DNA from: Helopsaltes ochotensis
Taxonomy: Eukaryota; Chordata; Aves; Passeriformes; Locustellidae
Direction of reading: 5' to 3'
DNA: 64,000 nucleotides
Assembly: GCA_013400155.1 (NCBI GenBank)
Contig: VXBM01000133.1
Location: 829,482-893,481 of the forward strand
Position 1 is the stretch's first letter. Each line of letters begins with the position of its first letter. The notes beneath the pieces were generated by a model. The model did not search any database. It was not told the DNA's origin and saw only the letters and a program-made list of their open reading frames with translations. The position numbers and the translations under genes were made by a program. Shown here piece by piece: positions 44,936-56,600 of this stretch.

Positions 44936-45461
44936 GTTTATAATGAATGAATTTATTTTGGGGAAAGGAAACGGCAGGCATTATGTATATTCGTTTATTC
45001 CTCTGAACACTCCTTTCAGCTAGCTGCCGTACAGTTGGGCCTCTAACACTAGTTCATCAGTCTGATAGCTCAGTCAATGAACTTATTTTTGTGAGCTACC
45101 TTGAGATAATGTCTGCACGAGTGTGTGCACAAGTGTGGCTGTGTGTGTACACTAAAAGTGTCACTGAAACCTGCACATCCATGCAGTAAGACCAAAACAA
45201 AGCGTTTCCCAACTTCTGCCACCATCCAGGTAAGTTTTAGTGACCCTGGATGGAAGAAAGACATCTTTACCTCTCCTAAGTGCTTATAATCTGAGAAGTG
45301 CTTTACATTTTCACTTAAATAAAATGGCAGTCTGAACTGTCACAGTAAGGAAGCAACTAATTGGTTTTAAAAATAATCAATCCTTTCTATAGGTAATTTT
45401 ATTGGAATATTTTGAGAAATATCAACCGCGGTTTAGGATTGGTATTGAACTGAATTAGTAT

Positions 45462-45640
45462 TGAATTAATGGGATATGATTTGTTTCCAGAGTGTGCTGA
45501 GGTACCACAGCAGTGGTTGTGATGAGAAACAGTAGAACATGGTGATATGATTGCCATTTCCAAATCATGAGGAACAAAACCAGTATCAGTAGATTATGGC
45601 TTCGACACAATTTGAAGCCTCTAAAGAAGATGATGTGACA
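45462..45640 (+). repeat. Diverged duplicate, copy B
   Basis: This is the partner of the segment at 44756-44935. It retains GAGGTACCACAGCAGTGGTT, ACATGGTGATATGATTGCC and CTCTAAAGAAGATGATGTG. Weak similarity may continue to the right in both copies (GCATTAT words near 44975 and 45675). No coding potential was seen in either copy. Confidence 0.8.
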
Positions 45641-45649
45641 GTTCAAATC

Positions 45650-48600
45650 CCACTTTGGAATTAGTGTCCGCCTGCATTATTTTCATTGCCTGTTTCTTTT
45701 TTTTTTTTTTTTTCTTTTTGTGTATGTGTGAACATGCCAGTTTCCAAGAACTGTCTTTCACAAAGCTGAAGACTGAGAGTAGAGGAGCAAGGTAATTATA
45801 AACTCCAAATCCAATGAATTGTCACCTTGGAGCAGGAAGCAGCTAAGCAATGCAAGGAATTTCTCTTTAAATTTGGGTGGGTTTTTTCTGTGTTCTAGAA
45901 GTAAAATGTCGAGGAAAACACTCAGTTTGGTGTTCCCAGCACTGGAAATGAAGTAGCCAAGCTGTGGGCCAAAAACTCCATAAGGCTTGGGGAACTCAGG
46001 AAAAGCTGAGGCAAATTGGTTAAGTGCATGAAGTTAGTATGCAAAAAATGAGTTGTGCTGAGTCCTTGGGGGACTGCTTTAATTCAGGAGTAAATTAGTC
46101 TTAGACCAATCTAGTTTAACTGAATAAGGAGCTACAGGGAGCTTTGCTGTTGAATTAGAGCATCTACTCACAGCTTCAAGACAATTAAATGTGCGCACAT
46201 TGGTGTCAAACCTTTAGTTGATTTGCCTTAACATTCCCAATGTCCCCATGCAGGCTTGGCTTAAGAGATAGATAAACTGTCCCAAGCAATTAATTCTGTA
46301 CTGGGGATTCAAAACAAAACAAATTTCAATAGCTTGTTTGCTTTGAGGGAAATATGATAATGCCAACTACTGCTCTGTTGTTGACAGTGCAGTACTGATT
46401 GCCGTCCCTTTCCTTGGACGCCGTTGTTTTCCAGTTCTTGAAGGGTCTACAGATACTGAAGATGGCTTTCTGTTGCAGTCAGTTTGTACATAAAAAATTC
46501 CAATATAAAACATACCAAAGTGTATTTCCAATGAATTCTAGAATTATTACAAGAAAAGCAAGCGTATTCACAAGTTCTGTTTCTGCTTTACTTATATTTG
46601 AGTACTCCAGTGTAGTTCAAAGATGGGAAAGAGGGTTTTGGGATAGGTTTGTTTGGTTGTGATGGCAGAACAGAATATGGTGGGAGCATAGTAATGACAA
46701 GCTGCTTGGGAGAAACTCATTCTCTCTTAAAGAGGCCTATGCATGCACAGTGTGAAAATAGGAGCTCATAATTGTACGCTGATATTGTGCTCTGAAGAGT
46801 CTTTTAGAGTACGTTTGCCAATGTTACTTATATTACAGCTGTTTAATTTGACTTTTGTTCCTAAGTACACATATAAGGTTAAAGCACTGTGAATTCATAA
46901 ATTTCGTAATGAATGGTTGTGAGTTAGTTGATAAAATCTCCATGCTAAACAACATTGGATTTGCACAGTGAAAGCCGTCTGCACAAGGATGGATTTTGAA
47001 AATATCTGTAGGTTCCAGTCCGATCAGGCTAGTACAGAAAGTAAGTAATCAACTGGAAAGCTTCAGTGGAGATAGTCCCCTGCTAGCATCAAAGAGAAGG
47101 TGTTTGTTCAAGTGTGCAAACTGCTCTGAGGTTTTTTCATGTGAAAACATACGTCCGAAAACTGTCAAGACTTAAGCTCTGAAAGAACTAATTATATCAT
47201 CCTACTTGCCCAATTCTGTATTTATGTTTCTAAATAAGTAACTGCTTTTCTACCAAAGTTTTTAATGCCCAGAAGCACCTGCTGAAGATGCTGGATGCAA
47301 AGAACTTCTACTGGTATATGCATTTATAAGAACAATTTTAGATAATAGTTGGCCAGAAGGCTCTTTGGTCTAGCGAGCTTAGAAATTCCCCATAAAATGG
47401 TGTGACATTTCTGCCAAAAAAGTTGTTTTAAGTTGTTTAATTACAGAGTGTGATATTTACAAAGTAACAAGTGTGACTATCTGTAGGAAGGCAGGAACTG
47501 TTAAAGAAGTCAAGTTGTGTGCATGCTTTGGTCACCTCAGCTTCTGAAAGTACCAAACACTTTTGAGGTGGGTAAGGAAAGTCTTCTCATGAACAAGTCT
47601 GGAAAAACTAGCCATGGAGGAAGTTCCTACCTAAGTCTGTCATGGCAAATTTGGCCAAGTCTTTGAGCAATGTAGGTTTTCAATCAGTTTGAGTTCTGTT
47701 TGACTTAGTAATGGATATTTATACTCAGCCATATGAAAAAGATTTTTGTTTGTTTGTTTATTTTAAGTAAGGGCTTCGTCTCACTTTTAATTTGCACTAG
47801 ATATTATGCAATCTACAGGTTGATTCACCCATGAAAGGAAATGGCTTCATTTTTCTGAAGTTTTATATGTGGCTATTGGGAAAGCTGTTTGGATATTTGA
47901 GGTTTCAAGTAATGTAGAAGCAGACAGCACTGAGCAACTAGACAGAGTCAGAAACATGAATCACTATGGTGTGGACTTGCTTCCTGGTATTTTAGTTTTG
48001 TTATATTGTGGACATGTGTGTTGTCATTAGCAGAATTTCAGTGGCTTCAGGGTTAGCTGCAGTCATTACAGAAATACACAGTCTATGTGTGCTTACTCCT
48101 ACACTTATGCCTGTGTTTACTAGTAGTGCATTTGGAAAAAGTCTGAATGTGTAAGAAGTATTTAAATAATGAGTTTGGGTAATGGTTCAATTTCTTCAAA
48201 AAATGTTTAGACTTAATCTTGTTCTCATTCTCCAAACTGTTCTGCCGCCGTGTTAGTAGAAGCAGGCCTTTATACCTGTGCCTATATTTGTTATTCAAAA
48301 AGAATTGCAAACTTCCTGTGTTTCCTGAGGGAATAGATACTCTGTATTTACGTCTCTTTAAGACATGATTGTTATTTTATAGCTCCCTGTCAAGTAGGTG
48401 GACCTTAATCGGTGGGAAGAGCCTTTGTGTTCTTTTATGTGAAGGCCTTTCAGACCTGCAGGCCGTGTGAGGTTTGGGACTTGCCCGTAGGGTCACTCTC
48501 TGCGTTACACCCCTCAGCCATGCGGTGTGCAATCCGTGTCTTGGCAGAAGCAGCACAGCAGCCTCTCTTCTGCTCTGGGTCTCCGTATTTGAGATGCACC

Positions 48601-50245
48601 AGACCACCCTGCTGGCCAGCTGTGTCTTCTGTGTGTGAGCCTGGCAATCAGGCACCACGGTGCTTTGCAGTATCTGCAGGGTTTTGTGCCTCCCCGTGAA
48701 GTCCTGAGCTCCGGGAGATCTATCTGCCAGCCGGCATTTTGTCTGGAGTGACAGCCCAGGTAACACGAACTGCTGTGTGAAGCCTTATACATCGGGACAG
48801 CTGAGGTGCCTGTCTTCTAGGCAGCCAAAGAGCTATGAAGTCTGACTTGGGAAATCATTTCTCTGCAGTGTTCTTTCATGATATTTGCCACAGACTGGAG
48901 CAATCCATTGAGACATTTGAGCCACTCAAACAGCTAGAAGCTCCCAGCCCTGCTGCCAAGATTCTTATCTGACCACATGATAAACATTCTTCCTCAGGTA
49001 TTTGCCCCGAACATCTGAAAAGCGCTTCGGGCAAGTAGTGTGGCAGGTTGTAGCTTGGTTCTCTTGGTGGTGGTAACTCAGCCTGCTCCTCCCCAGCAGC
49101 TGCTGCCAGGACACTGACCCTGGCAGGACCTGCAGCTTCCCCTCAGGACAGGGCAGGAGAGCCAAGGCAATGGGGAACAGCAGGGAGCGGTGTAAGGGTA
49201 AGAGGAGGGGGTTTTGAGGGGGTGAGGAAGGTAGAGAGGGAATGAAGCAGGCACCCGTGCCGTGGAATTAGCCGTGGCGGAAGGGCGTGGGCAGTGATCT
49301 GTGTAAATAGCTGGTGTAAATAGAATCTGCGTTCGAAGGATGGGAAGGTGACGGGGTGGAGAGGTCTGTCTTGGAGGGAAAGAAGGAACAGTACAGACTT
49401 GTCTCCACCTGTGCACACTTGGGGTTCGTCACGGAACTGGGAGATGTCGTTGCCAATGTGTTGGTACCGAGAAACTTCCTTGCTTTTAGAAGAGTTTGAA
49501 AACAGTGAAAGTAAATGGAGTTGAGGCCCACTTATTAGATTTTCTACTTTCTTAATGCAGTAGTACAGTCTTGATGAATGTGTTAACAAATTTGCCAAAT
49601 CTTTTGTTAAAAAACAAAATTGTGTTCTGGTACAATTGATTTCCAGCACTCTACCTTTGCTGATGCTTTCAAGGAGTTTTGTACATTTTATTCATTTTTC
49701 TTTCCCTGGTAGTGACAGATGACCATATTTTTTTTTGATTTTTCTGCTGCTACTTTGGTGAGACTTGTTGCTGGCTTCAGGCTAGTGGAAAGGTGTAGCA
49801 GGTATTAGATTCTGTTCCAAAGATTTTCTGTTAGTCTCTAACACAGGGGTTTTTTGGTGGATGTTTCACATCTGCTTTGAAAGCACAACCCATAATTTTT
49901 CTTCTTACATCCTGAAACTTGCCCAAATTGAATAGAGCTGAGATTATTTCCTCTGTCCTTGAAGCTACGTCTCTATTTAGAAACCTTAAAAAGATGATTG
50001 ACTCCTTGTTTGTCAAATATTGCTAACGTATATCAAGCTTATAATTCACAGGAACATTAGATCCCTCTCTGAAAAACTGCTGCCTGCTCAGTTATCACCA
50101 TCTTGTATAAGTATCATTAATAATTTCTGCCCAGGTACATTGCTTGTAGTCCTGTTGAATCTCATCCAGTGCCTCTTGAGGTTTCTTTTATTTGCCAAGG
50201 TAATTTTGAATTTTATTTAGCCACTCGTTGCCCTCCTAGGTTCAT
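45650..50245. other. Gene-free tract
   Basis: No supported exon or RNA gene. A T run occurs at about 45699-45714. Two GC-richer patches (about 48420-48760 and 49060-49440) carry open frames up to 168 codons, rich in Ser/Pro/Leu and without a recognisable domain; they look compositional rather than coding. Confidence 0.5.
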
Positions 50246-50249
50246 TTTT

Positions 50250-50600
50250 CTACAGATTTAATAAAAATGTTTTCTATTCCATCATCTAGGTTATTAATAA
50301 AAACGTCAAATAGAACAAAACTTAGGACAGAAACCCAGCTGATGCAGTCTTGTATTTTGATAATTACTTCATGGATTCCTTATCCAAAATAGATTTGCAT
50401 CTGTGTGATACCATGGAAATGCTTGTTTTGCTCCTAGCTTGCATATAAAGATATATAAGATGTCAAAGGCCAAAATAAAGTCAAGGTACATGACATTTGC
50501 TTCCTGTGAGGTTTCTTTTCCTATTGAGAAGGAAAATAGGCTGTTTTGGCAAGATTTATTCTTAAATCAGCGTTGAGTGTTACTCATCTTTTATACTTAG
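50250..50600 (-). pseudogene. Decayed non-LTR (CR1/L3-group) reverse transcriptase fragment
   Basis: On the minus strand the order of motifs is that of a CR1/L3-group reverse transcriptase. FKNKSCQNSLFSF (about 50580-50540) equals the usual GFRKNKSCQTNL-SF region. VMYLDFILAFDI (50494-50459) equals VVYLDFSKAFDTV and holds the first catalytic Asp of motif A. VSVLSFVLFDVFINNL (about 50335-50288) equals the PQGSVLGPVLFNIFINDL motif. Stops and frame changes separate the pieces, so it is dead. The element may extend right to about 51.2 kb or further, but I see no further motif there that I can defend. Confidence 0.85.
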
Positions 50601-52421
50601 GTGCTTAAAAGCTGGTTTGATTCATTCACTTGTTTTTCTGGGAATTAAGCTTAAATTCTGTGGTCTGGAATTTCCCCATTCTCTCTCTTTTTTTTTTCTC
50701 CTATCTCTTTGCAGTGTAGGTACTAGATTCATTCTTTGAGTCTTGTTGTCCTCTACAAAGTCACAAAGTCTGCTTCAGACAATTCTTTAAGGAGACCAGG
50801 ATGAATTCATATACAAATGACTTGAAAAATATTTAACTTAGCTTAGTACTCTGTAATTTGTTTGCCATTTCTTCTGGAGTAAGGCCGTGGCCCTCTTCCT
50901 TGGTATTAAGTTAGAGAAGAATTATCTGTGTCTCTCCACTTGAAATTTTGAATGAATGGTGGTAAAAAAAGGTGTTAAGCATTTCAGCCTACTCACATCA
51001 TCTGTCAATTGAACTTCCTCTACATTGATTAACAGAACCACATTTTTCCTCATCTACCTAAATGTGCTAATAGAATGGTTTGTTGCTATTCTTGACATTC
51101 CTTGTTAATTTTGTGCTTTGAACCATTATGATTTTGTCTCTATGTCTTTGTGTAATTTTTATACTTACATATTCTGATACCCTATTTGCTTCAGGGTTTT
51201 TTCCTGTCTTGGTAGCAGTAAAGAGCTCATACTTCAGTGATGTTGAAATCCTGCTATTCTCTTTCTTTCCTCTTTATTAGGATAGCCTGTGCTTTTATTA
51301 TTACTATATAACATTATTATTGTTGTTGTTGTTGTTATGTTTGATTATAAATTGTTGTTTATGCTTAACCATTAGGTTTTTTTTCCCCACCTGCCCCTTT
51401 TAGTCCTTGTTAAAAGACCTTCCATAGGTTGGCAGGTTAGTGCCCAGGCATCCTCCTCTGTTTGTGAGAGGTGAATGTCTTGTCCCAAACCACGTTTCCC
51501 ACGGACAGAGAAGTAAAATCTCTTGTTAGAGGTGCCAGTTGTATCCATGTGATGCAGTTACCTCTAGTCTTTCTGTCCTTGCCTGATCCCTGCCTCTGCT
51601 GTGAAGACAAAGAGGAACACCAATTCCTTCAACCTTGCTTCTAGGACATGGTAGTCACTTTTGAGCCTTGATATCCTTCAGGTGGTTTTCTGTAGGTTTT
51701 TTTTTTTTTAATTCCTTATGGTCTCTTTATTGTACTTTCTTCCTGTGTTGTTTCCCTGAATTGGAATGGTCAGAAGAGTACCCTGACCTCACCTAAAAGC
51801 CACTTAATTTCTTTGTAATCTGATTTTAATGACCTAAAAGTGGTTTCTATTATCAATGTATTATTTTTTTATATTTATATTTCTGGTTTCCATTTTCTTT
51901 TTAACACCCCTGCCCCCTTCTTTTCTTTAAAATTATTTCCTTTCTCTTAGCTTGCACATTCCTTGTGACAAATGTTTGTGTTTTCTCATGTCAGCCATGT
52001 CTTAATAGACTCACTCTTCTCTCACTTTTCCTCAGACATAATCTTCTGGAAGTTTTTGGAAGTTTTGCAGGTCAGTGCCATTGCAACCATATGGTTTCCT
52101 ATAATTGTCCTCTAAAACTAAACTTTTTTACCCGATTTCTGTCCCAGTTTTGTGTGAGTCTTCTCTATTGAATAACTTAATTCATGCTCATTTTCTGTTT
52201 CAGCCTGTTGTGAACCAGACGAAGGTTGAATGCTCTTTCCCCAACTTTAGTCACTTAATAGCCACTTCAGAGCATTTTGACCCTACTTCTGAAGGCAATG
52301 ACAGATTTATGTCATCCTGAACCTGTCATGTTGCTACAAATATTCAGAGGCTTGCATGGAAGGAAATCTTCCATGAAAGTAGATATTCAGTAGTCCTTGA
52401 TGTAGCACTTGGAAAGCTGGG
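50600..52421. other. Gene-free tract, possibly the decayed 5' part of the minus-strand LINE
   Basis: The sequence is pyrimidine-rich on the + strand and continues without a clear boundary from the reverse transcriptase relic, so some of it is probably more of the same element. It includes a TTG microsatellite (51314-51337) and a T run at about 51696-51710. No motif is convincing. Confidence 0.4.
51314..51337. repeat. (TTG/TTA)n microsatellite
   Basis: ATTATTATTG leads into five or six TTG units. It is a short simple repeat. Confidence 0.9.
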
Positions 52422-52459
52422 NNNNNNNNNNNNNNNNNNNNNNNNNNNNNNNNNNNNNN
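52422..52459. other. Assembly gap (38 N)
   Basis: A run of 38 N between AAAGCTGGG and TTGGTTAGTTGG. Whatever lies here is missing, and the relationship of the two sides rests on scaffolding. Confidence 1.
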
Positions 52460-53370
52460 TTGGTTAGTTGGTTGCTTGCTTCTTAATACCAAATAATTGG
52501 AAAATTCCAGAGATGATAATATTTGAAGTGCCTGCACAATCTGATAGCTTACATTAATTCCTTTAGAGACCAGCTGCTATAAATGATGTTTGGGTACAGG
52601 TTACTTAACTTTAGTCATCTTCAAGGAAAATGCAGTCGAGACAGCTATTTAGTCTCCCTCTGTTATCAGTGGAGAGGAGGAGAAATACCTCTAGAGAGCT
52701 ATTCATCCTAAATATATTACAGTTTTAGGATGGGATTAATGGCTCTCTGGAGATGATTATGGTGGCTTCAGTTAGATATCTAACTTTTAGGAAGATAATA
52801 GTTAGATTATGTGCATCTTGGTCCCATGCCTGATCAGATTTACCTGAAGAATATTTCTACAGTCCCAATATACAACACAGAAAGCTACCATGTTTTCTCT
52901 TATTTTGTAGAGATTTTGTATGCTTTAATTTTCCAGAGTTTGGAAGAGTTGCATCTATTTTAAAATATTTCCTTTTTTAAATGTTGCTTTGTCTCCTTAC
53001 CTCTTTGATTGTAATTTGCTCTTTAGTTTGGTTTTTGGTGAAGAAACTCTTTGGATTCTTTGTTTCTATGTGGTCCCTTTTCTGTGAGTCCTGTCTTTTG
53101 AGACTTCCCTTCAGCCATTTGCTCTTGAGTATTGCAGGTAAATACTGTTCCATGTCATCTTCCTCGTGACATGAAGACCAATTAAACACAGGTTTGAGGA
53201 TACTAAACTGTTATCTCCAAGTTAGTATTTTTAGGTGGATATTTTTACTTGTATTTCAGAGTATTTCATGATGCAGCCACTAAAAATAAGTGATCCTGAA
53301 CAACAGATTAGACATATTTGTTGATTTTTGGGGAAGAGCTAATGTCATTTTGGTGTTGCACAAGTTTCCC
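52460..53370. other. Gene-free stretch right of the gap
   Basis: AT-rich, pyrimidine-rich on the + strand, no recognisable feature. The 60-70 codon frames at 52977-53189 occur on both strands and reflect composition. Confidence 0.5.
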
Positions 53371-53379
53371 TCTTCATCT

Positions 53380-53690
53380 CTGTACAGCCGTAAGGTGTCC
53401 ATGACACTATTATTCTGGCCACTCTGTTGCCAAAAACTTGTCAAGAATTCAGTGGAGAATTCAGAGAAGAGCAACAGAAGTTAAGAGGCTGAAGAGATTG
53501 AAATATGAGCAAAGATTACAAGATTTTAATATGTACAGTTTGGACTAAATGATGACTAAGACATATGATAACAATCTACAAGTATTTGAAGGGTGTAAAA
53601 TATTAAGACAAAAATGGAATTATTTTAAGATGTTCAAAGGGGTAAAACTCAGCAAGGAAAAATTTCAGCATGAATCATAAAAAACTTCCT
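53380..53690 (+). pseudogene. C-terminal part of a CR1/L3-group LINE ORF2, decayed
   Basis: On the + strand TATTCTGGCCACTCTGTT...CAGAGAAGAGCAACAGAAGT corresponds to the ORF2 tail wording 'QFWAP...LEKVQRRATKMI'. It continues LKRLKYEQRLQDFNMYSLD, matching GLEHLSYEERLRELGLFSLE, then after a frame change MITIYKYLKGV, matching DLIAAFQYLKGV. The order and spacing of these blocks is that of the last ~100 residues of CR1/L3 proteins. It is ancient and non-functional, and in the opposite orientation to the fragment at 50.25-50.60 kb, so the two are separate insertions or an inverted remnant. Confidence 0.75.
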
Positions 53691-53699
53691 GCGACTTGC

Positions 53700-56600
53700 A
53701 TGAGCTGAAGTCCTGGAGTGTGTTCTGCGTGACGGTGGCGAAAAGCCTGCAGTCTCACATGGGCCAGAGATCCCACACAAGAGCTCACAAAAGCTCTCCA
53801 GCCTGCTGCCACCCATTTGCGAGAGCTGCCCCCAGACCAAGTGATGCTTCAGCGGTGCCTGTTGGGCTCTGGGCAGGCAGGTTCACCTGCATCCCAAGCT
53901 GGGCTTTCCCAAGGGCTCCTGCAGGATGAGCTGCAGCGGGGAGGGTTCATTCTGGTGGCAGCAAGCTGCCCTCAGCTGCTGTTCCTGTGGAGCAGCCCTT
54001 TTCCCATCGTATGGCTATACATGCACCCACCCATTTGATAAGTGTAGGCGGAATCAAGCTGTCACTAACAGAATATGTGCAGGAGACTCAAGGAAATGTA
54101 ATGAAGAGTAGCATTTTGGAATATCCTGGCAAAGGATTAACATGACATGTTAGGTGTTTTCTTTTCCCTTTTATCCTTTTCTTTCATCTCTGTAAGTTGG
54201 TGCAATCACATTAAAAACTGTTTTTTCATAGACTTTTCCCTGCAACTCAAGAGTCATCAACATGTACTTATTCATTCTGATAAAGACTGCACATTTAGAC
54301 TGCATGTTTAGTTTAGTTAGGAGGTTCTAGCGAATTGCAGTGGATTAATTTAAGTCTAAAAATATTAAACTGTCATGACCACTGTGTAATTGGGATGGCA
54401 TTTTTGCTAAATAGGGACTTCTTTACTGTTTACAGCTGGTTTTGCACTCGTAACAGATACAGACAGACGGAGCGAGGACTACAGTTCTTGCTCCTCGCTC
54501 TGCCCTCTGTTCCTCATTTTTATTTTCCTGTGTGCAAAACCATCCTGCATGCCAGCTTGGGAAGCTGGCATCCCTCCTGTTAAGACCAAACTTGCTCTCT
54601 GTTGCAGTATAAATAGTGCTTGCTTCCAACTTCAGAGCAGTACCCAGCATTGCATGCATACTGTAACTCACTGGGAAGCAATAGCTCTGATAAAGGGTTT
54701 TCTATGCATAGAATGGGTTTGTGTTTGTGGCTTTGAATTCACTGGACAACTCTGAGCAAACATCCAGGGATTGGCCCTTAAGCTTGTGTGATGCTAGGTT
54801 ACTGTAATGATTTGGTTCTGGAGTGGCTGAGTATAAGGAGGTCCTACTTCACAGGTATGTACAGGAGAAAGCAAACCAAATGCCATTCTTTATAGCACTC
54901 CAGATAGAAATCTGGGAGCACGCCCAACTTCAGTAACTTTTAAACTTTAAACTGCTGGAAGTGGAGGGGGGAATTGCACCAGGTGAGCCACATATATTTT
55001 AAAATGTCCTGTAGTATGCTGGACTGGGGATTTTAATTTCGTAAAAGCACGTTATTCTGCTTTTTAGAAGTACCTGGTTGGGCAAAACAGGAGACTGTTT
55101 GGTAAGACAGGGGCCACAAAGGAAGGCTGTCGAGGGAAGGCTGAAGGGATGGGCCATTTTCAATTACAGAAGAGATTTGTTCCGGGAAACCACTACAGTC
55201 TTTGCTGACAGCATGTGAGGTTTAGCTGTGACCTATTTAGTCCTTCTGCTATTGAAAAACGTCTTTGAAAAAGTTACATGATAGAAAGCAGTTGCTGTTT
55301 TCCTTAGGTTCACTAGGACTGATATCTTCCCAACTGAAAACGCTGGGCTGTCTGCTCCCGTCATACTCTAGGGAAGAGCCTCTCCATCCTTAGCTGTCTG
55401 GCCCATGTGGCTTCCTACAGTCTAAAACCTCAAGAATAAGAATTCTTTTATCCTTCTGTCAGTTGTTTCATTTCCCGAGTGTGGATGATCCCCTTCTGCA
55501 CCACCTGCCGTTGTTTTAGCTCCAGCCTGGATGCACCAGAGCAAGTGTTGCCGACAGGGATGCTGGGTTTTGGGGTTATGCTGTGTTGCCACAGATCATG
55601 TCACCTCAGTAGGTAAACAGTCCAAAAATAAAACCAGCAAATGATACAAAAAGGAATCCAGTTATATTTTTATATCTCATTACGTTTCGCTCCTCCTTCT
55701 CGTTTTATTGGCAGAGGTATCAGGGGAGGGTACATCTCCATTGGAGAAGAGGTGAAAAGATTTGCAGTAGCTGTGTGGGTGAACACTTTTTTTTCTCCTA
55801 TGGGGATTAGGTAGGAAGGGGTTTAGGATCTCCCACACCAGACTCATTTGAGGAAATCCTTATTTTATCATGTTTAGAAAACAGCTGCTGATTTAAGATT
55901 TGTTACTAGTAGCCTGCCTGGGGGTTCTTTATTTAGTTACTCAGCTCAAGAGCTGCTGTCTCAAGTTGTCATTTAACAGAGATTGCTTAATATTGCTGGG
56001 AGCCAAAGGTACAGGTGGGTGGACAGTCTTTTGAACCCTGAACTTGCCCTGTGTGGTCGTGACAGATGAGCGGGGGTTGAGAGAAGGTGAGATTCCAGCA
56101 GCACAGGCCTTGGGGTTAACACGTGGTCTGTCCCCAGAGCTCTGCATGACCTTAATTTATGTCTGCAGAATACTGGCTACGAGAGCCTCTTCTCTTCAGT
56201 CCCCATGTTTCAGGGTTACATTAATAACTAATCAATAATGTTATCTTCTGTTATTTTTGGGGTGTCTCTGACTGAGTACTTGTCCTTTCCAGGGGGATGT
56301 GGCTGGATGATTTTGTAGGAACTCAACCTGCATTCTCCATCCAAACACTTAGTACAGCCTGTCAAGAAAGGCAGTGGGAAAGAATTTTGCATGCCTTTGG
56401 GTTTAGTACAGCTGGGCCCATTGAGCATTTCTTTACTTACCATGGGGGGTTTGTTGTTGTTTTTCCCTGGCTTTGTGCTCCAGCATGCTCAGCACCTATG
56501 TGGTTATTGGTTTTTCTGGAAGTGAATTATATCTGTCAGGATAGCTGAAGCCCAATCCTGGATTTGTTTCCAGATCACGTTTTGAGTTCTTTCTCAGATT

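Noticed and set aside
49143..49649. 168-codon minus-strand frame in a GC-richer patch
   Set aside because: Ser/Pro/Leu-rich translation of a pyrimidine-rich strand, with other frames open over the same bases.
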